The notes beneath the pieces were generated by a model, which searched no databases, was not told the origin of the DNA, and saw only the letters and a program-made list of their open reading frames with translations. The position numbers and the translations under genes are program-made. Shown one piece after another: positions 40,975 through 41,526 of a DNA stretch of 41,526 nt (position 1 is the first letter of the stretch; every line of letters begins with the position of its first letter). This stretch comes from Pseudomonadota bacterium (lineage in GTDB: Bacteria; Tectomicrobia; Entotheonellia; Entotheonellales; Entotheonellaceae), in the NCBI GenBank assembly GCA_005777235.1, contig SXND01000046.1:1-41526 (forward strand), read 5' to 3'.

Positions 40975-41526
40975 ATGCCAACCACGACAACCAACGGCAC
41001 CGCCGGTGCCACTACGCAGGCGTCTAGCGACGATCTCTCCCGCTTTAACGCCCGCAAAGTATACGTTGAGGGCAGCACCCCCACAGTGCGCGTGCCCATG
41101 CGCGCAGTGGATCTCACCCCCACCCGCACCCCGTCTGGCGAGCGCGAGATCAATCCCTCGCTACGGCTCTACGATACCAGTGGCCCCTACACCGACCCGA
41201 CGTTTACGCCTGATCTGGGCCAGGGCCTGCCCCCGCAGCGCCTGCGCTGGATTCGCGAGCGCAACGATGTCGAAGCCCTGCCGGCACCGTCGTCTGACTA
41301 TCGTAAGCAGCGTGAGGCCGACCCCATGCTGGCGGCGATTCGCTTTCCCTCGCCGCGCCGCCCGCTACGTGCCCTGGCTGGACGACGTGTGACGCAAATG
41401 CACTATGCGCGCCGTGGCGACATCACCCCCGAGATGGAGTTTGTCGCCATCCGTGAAGGCGTCACCCCCGAGATGGTGCGTGACGAAATTGCCCGTGGAC
41501 GGGCCATTATCCCCGCCAACATCAAC
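40975..41526 (+). CDS. thiC: Phosphomethylpyrimidine synthase ThiC (5' part, runs off the window)
   Basis: ThiC converts 5-aminoimidazole ribotide to hydroxymethylpyrimidine phosphate in thiamine biosynthesis, using a radical SAM mechanism with a C-terminal 4Fe-4S cluster. The 184 codons present cover the N-terminal region: [51 protein letters not shown], then the core start [20 protein letters not shown] and [15 protein letters not shown]. The active-site cysteines lie beyond the window. AAGGAG six bases before the ATG at 40975 sets the start. It is preceded by a TPP riboswitch and terminator. Confidence 0.97.
   Translation, partial: MPTTTTNGTAGATTQASSDDLSRFNARKVYVEGSTPTVRVPMRAVDLTPTRTPSGEREINPSLRLYDTSGPYTDPTFTPDLGQGLPPQRLRWIRERNDVEALPAPSSDYRKQREADPMLAAIRFPSPRRPLRALAGRRVTQMHYARRGDITPEMEFVAIREGVTPEMVRDEIARGRAIIPANIN

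Noticed and set aside
1..41526. CRISPR arrays, tRNA or rRNA genes
   Set aside because: No regularly spaced direct repeats, no cloverleaf-like tRNA and no rRNA sequence were recognised on either strand.

Overview
The window is GC-rich, gene-dense DNA from a Gram-negative-type bacterium. It carries a Tat-type exported protein, a lipobox lipoprotein, a PEP-CTERM sorting tail and a chemotaxis operon. There are no rRNA or tRNA genes, so the lineage cannot be read directly. The mixture of features (PEP-CTERM, DUF1501/DUF1800 pair, thermolysin with type-3 repeats and dockerin, TnpB element, group II intron debris, a probable selenoprotein) would suit a large-genome environmental lineage such as Tectomicrobia/Entotheonella-like bacteria. 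That placement is inference only.

Layout. 0.2-5.8 kb: a leftward chemotaxis/signalling run (roadblock-like protein, CheY-like regulator, unknown protein, CheB, MCP, CheR). The CheB receiver lacks its phospho-acceptor aspartate. 6.0-9.3 kb: leftward radical SAM protein followed by Lon protease. 9.4-11.7 kb: a rightward operon of a short GT-B N-domain protein, a GT4 glycosyltransferase and a DCC-family thiol oxidoreductase. In that last gene both active-site cysteine positions are in-frame TGA codons followed by a SECIS-like hairpin, so it is a probable UxxU selenoprotein. 11.7-14.3 kb: small protein, alpha/beta hydrolase, a roughly 370-bp chain of hairpins resembling an IscB-type omega RNA (HEARO) without its protein, and an OsmC-family protein. 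14.8-18.1 kb: DUF1800-DUF1501 secreted pair. 18.5-22.9 kb: cyclase remnant, a degenerate EEP-fold protein with a YkgJ-type Cys-cluster protein, MOSC protein, MFS transporter. 23.1-28.5 kb: two divergent helicase units (RadD-like SF2 helicase; SNF2 helicase plus a coiled-coil/zinc partner). 28.6-35.7 kb: a decayed iron-type ABC transporter (permease with an in-frame stop, an internal deletion and a TnpB element; truncated solute-binding protein). It is split by an apparently intact pair: a dockerin-bearing M4 metallopeptidase and a PEP-CTERM cohesin-like protein. 35.7-38.3 kb: cupin, DsbD-alpha-like protein and a double aspartyl-protease lipoprotein. 38.5-40.4 kb: WD40 and group II intron remnants. 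40.8 kb to the end: TPP riboswitch with terminator, then the 5' part of thiC.

Four copies of a 49-61 bp palindrome with CCTGGGAGCG-type arms lie in intergenic gaps at 10.06, 18.15, 22.91 and 31.30 kb.

The most notable candidates are the UxxU DCC selenoprotein, the dockerin protease/cohesin PEP-CTERM pair, the solo omega-RNA-like element and the SNF2/zinc-protein helicase module.
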